A stretch of 64,000 nucleotides of DNA from Caldifarciminota bacterium (GCA_025060695.1 JANXBH010000002.1:62001-126000); one strand, 5' to 3'; numbered from the stretch's first letter, positions 42,036-50,024 are shown. Translations and numbers: made by a program. The notes: a model not told the origin generated them from the sequence alone.

Positions 42036-42749
42036 TTGAAAAGAAGAGAATTTTTAAAGATTATAGCTATAAGTAGTCTTTTAACCTTAATAAAAGTAAA
42101 TACTTTAGAAGCAAAAAAAGGAGGTAAGAAGATGCCATTTACAGAATATAAAGCTAAGAACTATAAGGAAATAAGACCTCAACTTTGGAACATGGATGGT
42201 ATATCTCAAAAGACTATGGACGAACATATAAAACTATACGAAGGGTATGTTTCAAAATACAATGAAGCTATGAAACTCTTAGAAAATCTTAGTGATGATG
42301 ATTATACAAAGGCAAACCCTACTTATTCTACAATCAGAAGTATAAAGGTAGATATTACAAGAGCCATTGGTGGAATAAAAAATCACGAGCTATATTTTGA
42401 ACACTTAGGAGGAAAAGGCGGAAAACCAGAAGGAAAACTTCTTGAACAAATTGAAAAAGACTTTGGTAATTATGAAAGATTTTTAAAAGAATTGAGAGCT
42501 ACTGCAATGGCAGCAAGAGGATGGGCATGGGTTTCATATGACCATAACTTTAAAAGGCTATTTATAGCTATAGGTGATGAGCAAAATACTTTTCCAATTT
42601 GGAACTCTACACCTATTTTAGGTATAGATGTATTTGAACATGCATATTTTATAGACTATGGAACTGCAAGGGCAAAGTATTTAGATGCATTCTTTCAAAA
42701 TCTTGACTGGAAAGCTGTAGAAAAAAACTTTGAGAGCTTAAAGATATAA
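42036..42749 (+). CDS. Iron/manganese superoxide dismutase with Tat-type leader
   Basis: 237 aa. SOD core: QKTMDEHIKLYEGYVSKYNE, IRSIKVDITRAIGGIKNHEL, YFEHLGG, RGWAWVSYD and GIDVFEHAYFIDYGTARAKY carry the metal ligands (His, His, Asp, His). Residues 1-26 look like a twin-arginine leader (KRREFLKIIAISSLLTL, then EAK). The TTG start is set by a -10 box at 42023-42028. An internal ATG at 42132 has a strong Shine-Dalgarno and would give a 205-aa cytosolic form. Divergent from bamA. Confidence 0.92.
   Translation: MKRREFLKIIAISSLLTLIKVNTLEAKKGGKKMPFTEYKAKNYKEIRPQLWNMDGISQKTMDEHIKLYEGYVSKYNEAMKLLENLSDDDYTKANPTYSTIRSIKVDITRAIGGIKNHELYFEHLGGKGGKPEGKLLEQIEKDFGNYERFLKELRATAMAARGWAWVSYDHNFKRLFIAIGDEQNTFPIWNSTPILGIDVFEHAYFIDYGTARAKYLDAFFQNLDWKAVEKNFESLKI
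42119..42125 (+). promoter_or_regulatory. Internal Shine-Dalgarno in superoxide dismutase gene
   Basis: AGGAGGT, six bases before in-frame ATG 42132, exactly where the leader ends and the mature enzyme begins. It could start a cytosolic form of the enzyme. Confidence 0.5.
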
Positions 42750-42753
42750 AAAC

Positions 42754-43101
42754 ATGGCAAAATCAACTAATCATAAATTTGAAGAGAAATTATTACTTCA
42801 AGAGGTTATAAAAATAGAAACTGAAAAAGCAAGTAAGATTATAGAAGACGCAAATAAAAAAGCACAGGAAATTATAAATAGGGCACACTTGGAAGCACAA
42901 AATATAATAGAGGAAGCTCATAAAGATGCACAACTTGAAGCAAGTTTAATAGTAGAAAAAGCACTTAATGAAATTCAAAAAAAGTCAGAAGAGATAAAGA
43001 GAAAGGGAATAGAAGAGATAGATTTATTTAAGAAAAAGGCAGAAAGTTCTATAGAAAGAGTTAGGAAATTAGCAATAGACTTAATTCTCGGAAACTATTA
43101 G
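42754..43101 (+). CDS. Coiled-coil protein resembling A/V-type ATPase subunit H/G
   Basis: 115 aa, almost wholly charged helix with Ala-rich heptads: EKASKIIEDANKKAQEIINR, HLEAQNIIEEAHKDAQLEAS. This is the right-handed coiled-coil composition of peripheral-stalk subunits (E/G/H) of archaeal-type ATPases, but no other ATPase gene is nearby. Composition alone is weak evidence, and other scaffold coiled coils would look alike. It sits between the SOD and the DHQS-like fusion genes with minimal spacing on both sides. Confidence 0.5.
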   Translation: MAKSTNHKFEEKLLLQEVIKIETEKASKIIEDANKKAQEIINRAHLEAQNIIEEAHKDAQLEASLIVEKALNEIQKKSEEIKRKGIEEIDLFKKKAESSIERVRKLAIDLILGNY

Positions 43102-44628
43102 ATGATAAGAGGTATTTATATTATTGGGCTTCCGGGTTCACATAGAAAATCTATATCTGAATATTTAAAAAACTGGCTTGATTGGAAAATTATAGATTTA
43201 CAAGAAGAAGTTGAAAGAAAACTTCACAAGACAATAATTGAAGTTATACAAGAAAACAAACTAAAGGAATTTGAAGAAGAACAGGAAAGGTTAATGCTTG
43301 GCAATATATTTGCAGGTGAAATATTTATTTCCTCTGATATAATACCAAAACCGGAAATTATAGAAAAACTTAAAAATAATGGGATAATACCTATATATTT
43401 AAGCTACTCCAGACAATCGCTTGAAAGAGAACTTGAAAAAAGTCAAGAACCACATACAATACTTAGAATACATCCATACGAGGATTATGAAAAGGAAATA
43501 GAATTAGCAAGTGAACTTCTAATTAAAGTTCCTACAGAAGGCTTTTCGGACAAAGAAATCGCACTAATGATAGTTAGAAGCCTTAAAGGTGAATATGACC
43601 TTATTTTTAGCAATAATGATAAAGTATATAGTGGTATCAATTCCTTTCATTATATAGAAGAAATACTTGATTATGAAGGATTTATTAATGCACTATTTAT
43701 TACTTATAAAAGACACTTTCTTATAAACTTTAAGTGGGTATTTGATGTAATAAAAAAGTCAAGTTTTGAACCATATGTATTTTTTATTCCTGAAAAAGAA
43801 GAAATAAAAGAATTAGAATTTGTTAAGAAGATATGGCATGAAATTATAAATTTAAAGATAAGAAAGAATACCGCAATTGTTGGTATGGGTGGGGGAAGTT
43901 GTCTTGACTTGGTAGGATTTTCAGCATCAACATTTAGAAGAGGTTTTCCATTTGTTTCAATTCCAACAACATTTATATCTCAAATAGATGCAAGTATTGG
44001 TGGGAGAAATTCGCTACACTATATAGGAAATAAAAATATACTTGGGACAATTTACTATCCAAGATTCATTCTAATTGACCCTGTTTTCATATTAAGCTAT
44101 GACGATACTAAATTTTTATATTCATTAAGCGATGCGGTTAGATATGGACTTCTTTTTGATGAAAGCATATTAGATTTTCTTGAAAGAGAGGCAAATAAGA
44201 TAAAATTAAAGTACTTACCTACAATTGACAGTCTCGTAAGAAAATGTGCTCTTCATAAGCTAAACGTATCTTATTTAGATCCTTATGGTTGGTCTCAGCT
44301 TAGACCATTAGAATTCGGAAATACAATAGCTTACTTAATACAAGAAACATTACACTTAGACTATCAAAGAGCATTGACAAAAAGCATTTATTTAATTTTA
44401 AAATTCCTATCAAGTCAAAATATACTAAAAGATAAGAAAATTTTTGAAAAGGTTATAGGTATATTTGATAATTATGGACTAGAATATAAGCTTGAAAATG
44501 GCGATATAGAAAAACTTTACAAAAAGTGCAATTTAGATGAAATTGAGATTTTTGGAATTGAGACTTATAAGTCTCCAATTCCACTAAGAATAAATAAAGA
44601 TGATTTCTTTAGAAGTTTAGAAAGTTGA
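43102..44628 (+). CDS. Degenerate shikimate kinase - 3-dehydroquinate synthase-like fusion
   Basis: 508 aa. Residues 1-~160 resemble shikimate kinase, but the P-loop reads GLPGSHRKS, not GxxGxGKS. Residues ~165-508 resemble DHQ synthase: MGGGSCLDLVGFSASTFRRG, SIPTTFISQIDASIGGRNSL, GNKNILGTIYYPRFILIDP. The metal and active-site region is changed: the AEVIKYG motif is SDAVRYG, and NFGHTxGHA is EFGNTIAYL, losing the metal-ligand His. The frame is intact and compact. It is either a very divergent enzyme or a pseudoenzyme. It abuts its upstream neighbour and overlaps the capA-like gene downstream. Confidence 0.7.
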   Translation: MIRGIYIIGLPGSHRKSISEYLKNWLDWKIIDLQEEVERKLHKTIIEVIQENKLKEFEEEQERLMLGNIFAGEIFISSDIIPKPEIIEKLKNNGIIPIYLSYSRQSLERELEKSQEPHTILRIHPYEDYEKEIELASELLIKVPTEGFSDKEIALMIVRSLKGEYDLIFSNNDKVYSGINSFHYIEEILDYEGFINALFITYKRHFLINFKWVFDVIKKSSFEPYVFFIPEKEEIKELEFVKKIWHEIINLKIRKNTAIVGMGGGSCLDLVGFSASTFRRGFPFVSIPTTFISQIDASIGGRNSLHYIGNKNILGTIYYPRFILIDPVFILSYDDTKFLYSLSDAVRYGLLFDESILDFLEREANKIKLKYLPTIDSLVRKCALHKLNVSYLDPYGWSQLRPLEFGNTIAYLIQETLHLDYQRALTKSIYLILKFLSSQNILKDKKIFEKVIGIFDNYGLEYKLENGDIEKLYKKCNLDEIEIFGIETYKSPIPLRINKDDFFRSLES

Positions 44629-44630
44629 AT

Positions 44631-45632
44631 ATGTTGCTTTTTATAATTAATCTTGAAGAGATTAAAATAATGGCAGTTGGTGATATTATGCTTGGCTCAC
44701 CATATCCAAATGCATCAAGAATGCCACCAAATGATGGAAAGGACTTACTTAAACCCGCATATAGTATATTTTCAAAGGGAGATATAGTTTTTGGAAATCT
44801 TGAGGGTCCGTTTTATGATAGTGGTTCTTCTGTTAAGTGTTCAGATGAAAGTGCAAGAGCTTTAAGATGCTTTGCATTTAGAATGCCTTCAAGATATGCA
44901 ATATATTTAAAAGAAGCAGGATTTAACATATTAAGTCTTGCAAATAATCATATTATGGATTTTGGAATGGAAGGGGTAAGACATACTCAAAGATTACTTG
45001 ATAGTTTGGGTATTAATTATTGTGGTATAGGAAAGGAAATGAAAGTTATGAAAGTAAAAGACTTAAAAATAGGGTTTTTATGCTTTAATCATAATCCTAT
45101 ATCTTTAAACATAAATGATATTGAAGGTGCAAGAAAAGTTGTAAGAGAAAATAGAGATAAGGTAGATATTTTAATTGTTTCTTTTCACGGTGGTGCGGAA
45201 GGTTCATCAAGACAAAGAGTTCCATATGAAACTGAATATTTCTACGGTGAAAAAAGAGGGAATTTAAGAGTATTTTCAAGAGCGGTAATTGATGAAGGTG
45301 CTGACTTAGTTATTGGTCATGGTCCGCATGTTTTAAGAGGAATGGAAATTTACAAAGATAGACTAATTGCATATTCACTTGGGAACTTTTTGACTTATGG
45401 ATGGTTTAACTTATCTGGTCCTCAGTCCATAACTGCAATACTTGAAGTAAAAGTAGATAAACACGGTAAATTTTTAGAAGGTAAAATATATCCTTTTAAG
45501 CTTGAGGGGTTAGGAATATTAAAAGAAGATAATACGAACAGTGCAATAAAAATTATAAAACAACTATCAGAATTAGATTTCAAAGATACCTATCCTAATA
45601 TTTTTGAAGATGGGACAATCAAGCCAAGGTAA
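44631..45632 (+). CDS. CapA-like metallophosphatase-fold protein
   Basis: About 333 aa. PgsA/CapA family: MAVGDIMLGSPYPNASRMP, VFGNLEGPF, ILSLANNHIMDFGMEGV, VSFHGGAEGSS and ADLVIGHGPHVLRGMEIYKD with Asp, Asn and His ligands in order. Some members aid poly-gamma-glutamate capsule synthesis; many are of unknown role. I chose ATG 44631 over TTG 44625. Only MLLFIIN precedes the domain, an unusually short hydrophobic leader. The end overlaps nth. Confidence 0.88.
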   Translation: MLLFIINLEEIKIMAVGDIMLGSPYPNASRMPPNDGKDLLKPAYSIFSKGDIVFGNLEGPFYDSGSSVKCSDESARALRCFAFRMPSRYAIYLKEAGFNILSLANNHIMDFGMEGVRHTQRLLDSLGINYCGIGKEMKVMKVKDLKIGFLCFNHNPISLNINDIEGARKVVRENRDKVDILIVSFHGGAEGSSRQRVPYETEYFYGEKRGNLRVFSRAVIDEGADLVIGHGPHVLRGMEIYKDRLIAYSLGNFLTYGWFNLSGPQSITAILEVKVDKHGKFLEGKIYPFKLEGLGILKEDNTNSAIKIIKQLSELDFKDTYPNIFEDGTIKPR

Positions 45633-46278
45633 AAACATTGAAAAAATATTAAGTATTTTAAAAAAGGAATATAAAAATTGGGATGAAAATGTAGCAACGG
45701 TAAAACAAATGATAAAAGTACATAACTTTGAACCATTTAAAAGCCTAATTATGGCAATTATTTCAACTCAAACAAAAGATAGTATAACTTCCAAGGTGTC
45801 CGAAAAACTATTTCAAATTGCAAACAGTCCAAAAGAAATTTTAAAAATTCCTGATAAGGAATTAGAAAATACTTTAAAATCTGTTTCATTTTACAAAAGA
45901 AAAGCGAAGTATATAAAAGACACTTGTAGAATTATCATAGAAGAATACAAAAACAAAATACCCTCTAATTTTGACAAGCTAATAAAATTACCGGGTGTAG
46001 GAAGAAAAGTTGCAAATGTATTTCTATCGCATGTATATAAGAAAGATGTTATAGCTGTTGATACACATGTCCATAGAATATCAAATAGATTAAAATGGGT
46101 AAATACAAAAAATCCTAACCAAACCGAAAAAGAGTTATATAAAGTAGTGCCAAAGCGTCTATGGAGAGATATAAATTTATATCTTGTAGCATTTGGACAA
46201 GCAATATGTTCATATAAACCAAAGTGTAGCATTTGTCCTATATATGAACTTTGTCCCTATGAAAATAAAAGACTTTAA
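45610..46278 (+). CDS. nth: Endonuclease III
   Basis: About 222 aa. DNA glycosylase/AP lyase for oxidised pyrimidines. The helix-hairpin-helix LPGVGRKVANVFLSH contains the catalytic Lys, and VIAVDTHVHRISNRL the catalytic Asp. The iron-sulfur cysteines read C-x5-C-x2-C-x5-C (CSYKPKCSICPIYELC), one residue shorter in the first gap than E. coli Nth. I chose ATG 45610; a TTG at 45604 is in frame. It overlaps the CapA-like gene by about 23 bases. Confidence 0.95.
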   Translation: MGQSSQGKNIEKILSILKKEYKNWDENVATVKQMIKVHNFEPFKSLIMAIISTQTKDSITSKVSEKLFQIANSPKEILKIPDKELENTLKSVSFYKRKAKYIKDTCRIIIEEYKNKIPSNFDKLIKLPGVGRKVANVFLSHVYKKDVIAVDTHVHRISNRLKWVNTKNPNQTEKELYKVVPKRLWRDINLYLVAFGQAICSYKPKCSICPIYELCPYENKRL

Positions 46279-46281
46279 AAT
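46276..46281 (+). promoter_or_regulatory. -10 box for lptB
   Basis: GACTTTAAAATTTTTCTCTT, gap eight bases to TTG 46290. It overlaps the nth stop codon. Confidence 0.6.
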
Positions 46282-46289
46282 TTTTCTCT

Positions 46290-47012
46290 TTGGATATACT
46301 AAAAGCACAAGGACTCGTTAAAAAATATGGAAAGAGAACAGTAGTAAAAGGTATTAATATTGAAGTTTGTACAGGTGAAGTAGTAGCACTTCTTGGACCA
46401 AATGGTGCAGGAAAAACAACAACATTCTATATGATTATGGGAGCAATAAAACCAAACAAAGGGAAGGTATTTCTCGACGATAAAGAAATTACGAGACTTC
46501 CAATGTACAAAAGAGCAAGACTTGGTATAGGTTATTTACCACAAGAAGCATCTATTTTTAGAAATCTTAAAGTATGGGATAATGTATATAGCGTCCTTGA
46601 AATGAAGAAAATGAAAAAAATAGAAAGAATAGAAAAGACCAAAAAGCTTTTAGAAATGTTGAATGTTTTAAAAGTAAAAGATAATAAGGGTTACCAGCTT
46701 TCGGGTGGTGAAAGAAGAAGAGTTGAAATAGCAAGAGCACTTGCATTAGACCCGAAGTTCTTACTATTAGATGAACCTTTTACAGGAATTGACCCAAAAA
46801 CAAGAGAAGAAATACAAGATATCATAATTCAGTTAAAGAATATTGGAATTGGTATTTTAATTACAGACCATAACGTAAGGGAAACACTTGAAATTACCGA
46901 TAGGGCTTATATTATATACGATGGAGAGATTTTGATTGAGGGAACATCTAAGGAATTAATAGAAAATCCAAGAGTTAGAGAGCTATATATTGGTTGGAGA
47001 TTTAAAATTTAG
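46290..47012 (+). CDS. lptB: LPS export ABC transporter ATP-binding protein
   Basis: 240 aa. Drives lipopolysaccharide transport from the inner membrane. Walker A LLGPNGAGKTTTFYMIMG, LGIGYLPQEASIFRNLKVWD (an LptB hallmark), signature QLSGGERRRVEIARAL, Walker B FLLLDEPFTGIDP and switch ILITDHNVRETLEI. The protein starts with TTG eight bases after a -10 box (46276-46281). lptFG, lptA and lptC are not adjacent. The next gene encodes an unknown membrane protein. Confidence 0.95.
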   Translation: MDILKAQGLVKKYGKRTVVKGINIEVCTGEVVALLGPNGAGKTTTFYMIMGAIKPNKGKVFLDDKEITRLPMYKRARLGIGYLPQEASIFRNLKVWDNVYSVLEMKKMKKIERIEKTKKLLEMLNVLKVKDNKGYQLSGGERRRVEIARALALDPKFLLLDEPFTGIDPKTREEIQDIIIQLKNIGIGILITDHNVRETLEITDRAYIIYDGEILIEGTSKELIENPRVRELYIGWRFKI

Positions 47013-47017
47013 TATAG

Positions 47018-47554
47018 GTGGTATTTGGTATATTGTCTGTTATTATAGGTTCGGTTTTAGGAATTTATTCTATTTATTTAATGAGAGTAAAAAATGATAT
47101 AGTTCTTCCTTCAATACTGATAGTTTTTGTGCACTTTGCTATGATTTTGGGTATATTTCTTATTACAAAGAATATAGGACTTGGCTTTGTAGCAATGATA
47201 TTTTATAATATTCTCTTCGTTTCTGAAATTATCATCTATATTATTAGAAATAAGGATACAAGTGCGAAAATTGAGAAACTTAAAAGTGATGTAAATGAGG
47301 AAATCAAGTTTTGGGAAAGTGTGTTTTTAGAAAATCACAGATTTGTAGACGATGAGGAATGTTTCCATCATTTGTTAAGAGTTAATAAACTCGTAGAAAG
47401 AGCAAGAGAACTTAATTTAATTGAAATAGTAAATCCGCTTCTAAATTTTATTGCAAAAAATAAGGACTATTTTAAAAACTATGGAGTATCAAGAATTTCA
47501 GAAAATGCTAATATAGATAGAAATAGCTGGTGGCTATATGTAGATAAGATGTAA
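47018..47554 (+). CDS. Unknown membrane protein
   Basis: 178 aa, not recognised. Three membrane helices lie in the first 75 residues (FGILSVIIGSVLGIYSIYL, LPSILIVFVHFAMILGIFL, FVAMIFYNILFVSEIIIYII), followed by a charged, helical cytosolic tail of about 100 residues. The start is GTG, five bases after the lptB stop, so cotranscription with lptB is likely. A role near LPS export is only a guess from position. Confidence 0.7.
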   Translation: MVFGILSVIIGSVLGIYSIYLMRVKNDIVLPSILIVFVHFAMILGIFLITKNIGLGFVAMIFYNILFVSEIIIYIIRNKDTSAKIEKLKSDVNEEIKFWESVFLENHRFVDDEECFHHLLRVNKLVERARELNLIEIVNPLLNFIAKNKDYFKNYGVSRISENANIDRNSWWLYVDKM

Positions 47555-47587
47555 GAATAATAATAGCATAACTATACTTTAGTGCTT

Positions 47588-47593
47588 TAAAAT
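47588..47593 (+). promoter_or_regulatory. -10 box for ferredoxin gene
   Basis: GTGCTTTAAAATTTTATTACT, gap nine bases to ATG 47603; no ribosome binding site. Confidence 0.62.
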
Positions 47594-47602
47594 TTTATTA
47601 CT

Positions 47603-47896
47603 ATGGCATACGTAATAACACAACCCTGCATAGGAACGAAGAGTGGAGAGTGTGTCCAAGTTTGTCCAGTAGACGCTATCCATCCAAGAAGAGATGAAAA
47701 TTGGGATGAAACTACACAGCTATATATAGACCCAAATACCTGTATAGAGTGTGGAGCTTGTGCTTCAGTATGCCCAGTAAGTGCAATATACCAAGAAAAT
47801 GACGTTCCGGAAGAATGGAAACACTTCATAGAGAAAAATGCAGACTACTATAGAATGGATAAAGAAAGCTTTAAGGCTAAATGGAATTCACTATAA
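47603..47896 (+). CDS. Seven-iron type ferredoxin
   Basis: 97 aa. Two cluster motifs: first C-x7-C-x3-C-P (PCIGTKSGECVQVCPVDAIH), where the second Cys of a normal [4Fe-4S] site is Thr, as expected for a [3Fe-4S] cluster; second C-x2-C-x2-C-x3-C-P (CIECGACASVCPVSAI) for [4Fe-4S]. The C-terminal tail ends FKAKWNSL. Small electron carrier with unknown partner. A -10 box (47588-47593) lies nine bases before the ATG. A near copy of its last 8 codons lies at 48283-48306. Confidence 0.93.
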   Translation: MAYVITQPCIGTKSGECVQVCPVDAIHPRRDENWDETTQLYIDPNTCIECGACASVCPVSAIYQENDVPEEWKHFIEKNADYYRMDKESFKAKWNSL

Positions 47897-47914
47897 AAAC
47901 TTGGGGGTTATGCT

Positions 47915-48238
47915 ATGTTTCAGGTTAAGTCTGAGGAAAAAGAAGTTTACATAAGAAAGTTATCACTTGAAAAAAAAGTCTCAAATGATGACTCTTCTAC
48001 ATATGAAATTGATTATACTATAAATCTTCTCTTTGCTCCTACTCGTTTTATAAAACCTGAAACCTATGATCCTGAAGGTGATGTAGGAAAATCTTTTACT
48101 GCCCGTCCTTTCCATTTTTCGAATACTTTGGTTGATATAAATTTGGTACGAGCAATAACGAAAGTTCTATCACAAAATGTGGAACACAGATTTTCCTCTG
48201 TTAAAAAAGATGATAAACCAAGAATAATTTTGTTTTAA
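47915..48238 (+). CDS. Hypothetical protein, unknown function
   Basis: 107 aa, not recognised. No signal or membrane helix. It reads as mainly beta: VYIRKLSLEKKVSND, YEIDYTINLLFAPTRF and a helix with AITKVLSQNVEHRF. A G-rich stretch (TTGGGGG, 47900-47906) 8 bases before the ATG could serve as ribosome binding site. It is only 18 bases after the ferredoxin gene and likely shares its promoter. Confidence 0.6.
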   Translation: MFQVKSEEKEVYIRKLSLEKKVSNDDSSTYEIDYTINLLFAPTRFIKPETYDPEGDVGKSFTARPFHFSNTLVDINLVRAITKVLSQNVEHRFSSVKKDDKPRIILF

Positions 48239-48282
48239 AGATTTTAAATTTACTAATACTTTATTGTTATAAAACTTTGCTG

Positions 48283-48306
48283 AAGGCTAAGTGGGGTTCG
48301 CTATAG
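48283..48306 (+). pseudogene. Relic of a ferredoxin C-terminal tail
   Basis: These 24 bases read K-A-K-W-G-S-L-stop. The ferredoxin gene ends K-A-K-W-N-S-L-stop at 47873-47896. The two differ at five bases, all A to G: three silent (two codons plus the stop) and two changing Asn to Gly. Nothing else of the ferredoxin is recognisable upstream. The GTG start of the repeat protein lies inside it in another frame. Confidence 0.55.
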
Positions 48307-50024
48307 GGACCATTGGTCCCTTTTTACTAAGTATTTCTGACTATTACTATTTTTCAAGAGCATTAAGTCATTATGGATTAAATTTTTCTGACTTAGGATA
48401 TTTTAAAGATATTTCTGTTGAAACCAATTTAAAACCCCTTGGCTTTTTAAATTTCCTAAAAAGTCCCTTTAAAATTGATACGTTTGGTTATAAAATATTA
48501 AGCAATATTCCTATCATAACTCTTGAAACTATTATAAATGAGTATTATGACATTAAGCTAATCGGACCTTATTCCATTGTATTTGATTTGAATGATACGC
48601 TCTTTAATGAATTTGAAATGAATATTAAATATCATCTTCAAAAAATTTTAAAAACTGCAGAAATATATTCTTTTTACATGGAACACTCAAACATAACCTT
48701 AGATGAGATTGAAACTTTGTTAAAATTTGCAAAAGAGAATATAATGGAAGATAGTTCTAATATATCGAAAGACAGTGTCGTAAGTTATTTAAAAAAAATA
48801 AATTTTAGGGATTTTTTTTATGCACATTTGACACTATTAAATACATTTCTTGAGCTAAGAGACGTAATAAAGGTATTAAAGGGAAAAAGTATAAATTTGG
48901 TATATGAAACGCAGTTTGGAAAAGTTATAATTACTGATAGCCTTTTGCCTTCAGACAGCGATTTTATATATATAAATACAAGAGGAAGTCAAAAATATAG
49001 TAAAATATGCAATAGTAATATTAGAATTTGTGCATTTTTTGACCTTGAGGGAAACGATATTTATAACTTCGATAGTTTTTCTGTTCATACCGAGTATGGC
49101 TTAGTATTTTTCTATGAAGATGGAGGTGATGATATTTACAAATGTTTAGGATTTTGTCTTTCTTCTTCAATTTTAGGACTTAGTTATTTTGAGGATAATA
49201 GTGGAAATGACTACTACGATAGTGGCAAGTTTTCAATTTCTGCAAGCTATTATGGAATTTCAGTATTTTTAGATAAAACGGGGGATGATATTTATAGGGC
49301 TGTAAACTCATCTTTGGGTTTTAGTAGTATATGGGGAATTAGTGTATTTAAGGATGAAAGTGGAAATGATAGTTATTATCTTGGTAGATATTTTGAACAT
49401 AAGCCACTTTGGAAAAACGAATATTTTGGCTTAGGTCTTGGTTTCTCCATAGGCATGAGAGAAGATATAGCTGGTGGTATTTCTGTTTTTGTAGATTATG
49501 ATGGAAATGACCTTTACAGCTGTGGGACATATTGTTTAGGCAGTGCATACTGGTATTCAACGGGAATATTTATAGATTTAAAGGGTAATGATAGGTATAT
49601 TGGAGTTCAATATGGTATTGGTTCAGGCATTCATATTGGTATAGGTGGTTTTTTTGATTTAGAAGGAAATGATATATATATATTTAGAGCTGGACCTTCT
49701 ATTGGAAGTGCACATGATTTTGGAACGGGTTTTTTTTACGATAAACTTGGAGATGATATTTACTATGTTTCAGGCGGTATTGGAAATAGTATAGCAAACG
49801 GTCTTGGTATATTTATTGATTCTCATGGTAATGATATTTACAATTTTACTGAATTTAACCTAAGTTGCGGTGCAAGTCAAAAGTTAGATAAGCAAAGAGA
49901 ATTTCTTGGACTTGGTATATTTATAGATAAAGAAGGTAATGATAGTTATCCAACAGTTTCTAAATGTAAAAATAATTCTACTTGGAAAGTTGGTGATATT
50001 GGCATTGGTTTTGATGGTTTTTAA
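48291..50024 (+). CDS. Repeat protein with eleven G-N-D-x-Y units (probable beta-solenoid)
   Basis: 577 aa. Residues ~1-16 (MGFAIGTIGPFLLSIS) look like a short export signal, followed by a ~230-residue helical region of unknown kind. Residues ~245-560 carry eleven units of about 23-30 residues: a G-x-x-F-x-D-x-x-G-(N/D)-D-x-Y core and a Gly/Ser/aromatic tail, e.g. GISVFLDKTGDDIYRA and STGIFIDLKGNDRYIG. The acidic turns could bind calcium, but this is not the RTX motif. Similar repeats occur in uncharacterised bacterial proteins. The GTG start lies inside a relic of a ferredoxin tail and is uncertain. Confidence 0.7.
   Translation: MGFAIGTIGPFLLSISDYYYFSRALSHYGLNFSDLGYFKDISVETNLKPLGFLNFLKSPFKIDTFGYKILSNIPIITLETIINEYYDIKLIGPYSIVFDLNDTLFNEFEMNIKYHLQKILKTAEIYSFYMEHSNITLDEIETLLKFAKENIMEDSSNISKDSVVSYLKKINFRDFFYAHLTLLNTFLELRDVIKVLKGKSINLVYETQFGKVIITDSLLPSDSDFIYINTRGSQKYSKICNSNIRICAFFDLEGNDIYNFDSFSVHTEYGLVFFYEDGGDDIYKCLGFCLSSSILGLSYFEDNSGNDYYDSGKFSISASYYGISVFLDKTGDDIYRAVNSSLGFSSIWGISVFKDESGNDSYYLGRYFEHKPLWKNEYFGLGLGFSIGMREDIAGGISVFVDYDGNDLYSCGTYCLGSAYWYSTGIFIDLKGNDRYIGVQYGIGSGIHIGIGGFFDLEGNDIYIFRAGPSIGSAHDFGTGFFYDKLGDDIYYVSGGIGNSIANGLGIFIDSHGNDIYNFTEFNLSCGASQKLDKQREFLGLGIFIDKEGNDSYPTVSKCKNNSTWKVGDIGIGFDGF
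48305..48325 (+). terminator. Possible Rho-independent terminator
   Basis: AGGGACC, loop ATT, GGTCCCT (48305-48321), in a run of six T including the last stem base (48321-48326 is TTTTTA). The stem is 7 bp with a tight loop. It follows the ferredoxin-tail relic but lies inside the first codons of the repeat-protein frame. It is the only clear hairpin of this type I noticed. Confidence 0.5.
49030..49960 (+). repeat. Eleven degenerate coding repeats (G-N-D-x-Y units)
   Basis: Within the repeat protein gene, units of about 70-90 bases recur around codons for D-x-x-G-(N/D)-D-x-Y. They are similar at protein level and only weakly at DNA level, so they are old repeats under selection rather than recent duplications. 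Confidence 0.7.

Noticed and set aside
42754-43101. Firm call as A/V-type ATPase subunit with an ATPase operon
   Set aside because: No other ATPase gene is adjacent; only the coiled-coil composition supports it, so it was kept as a weak resemblance.
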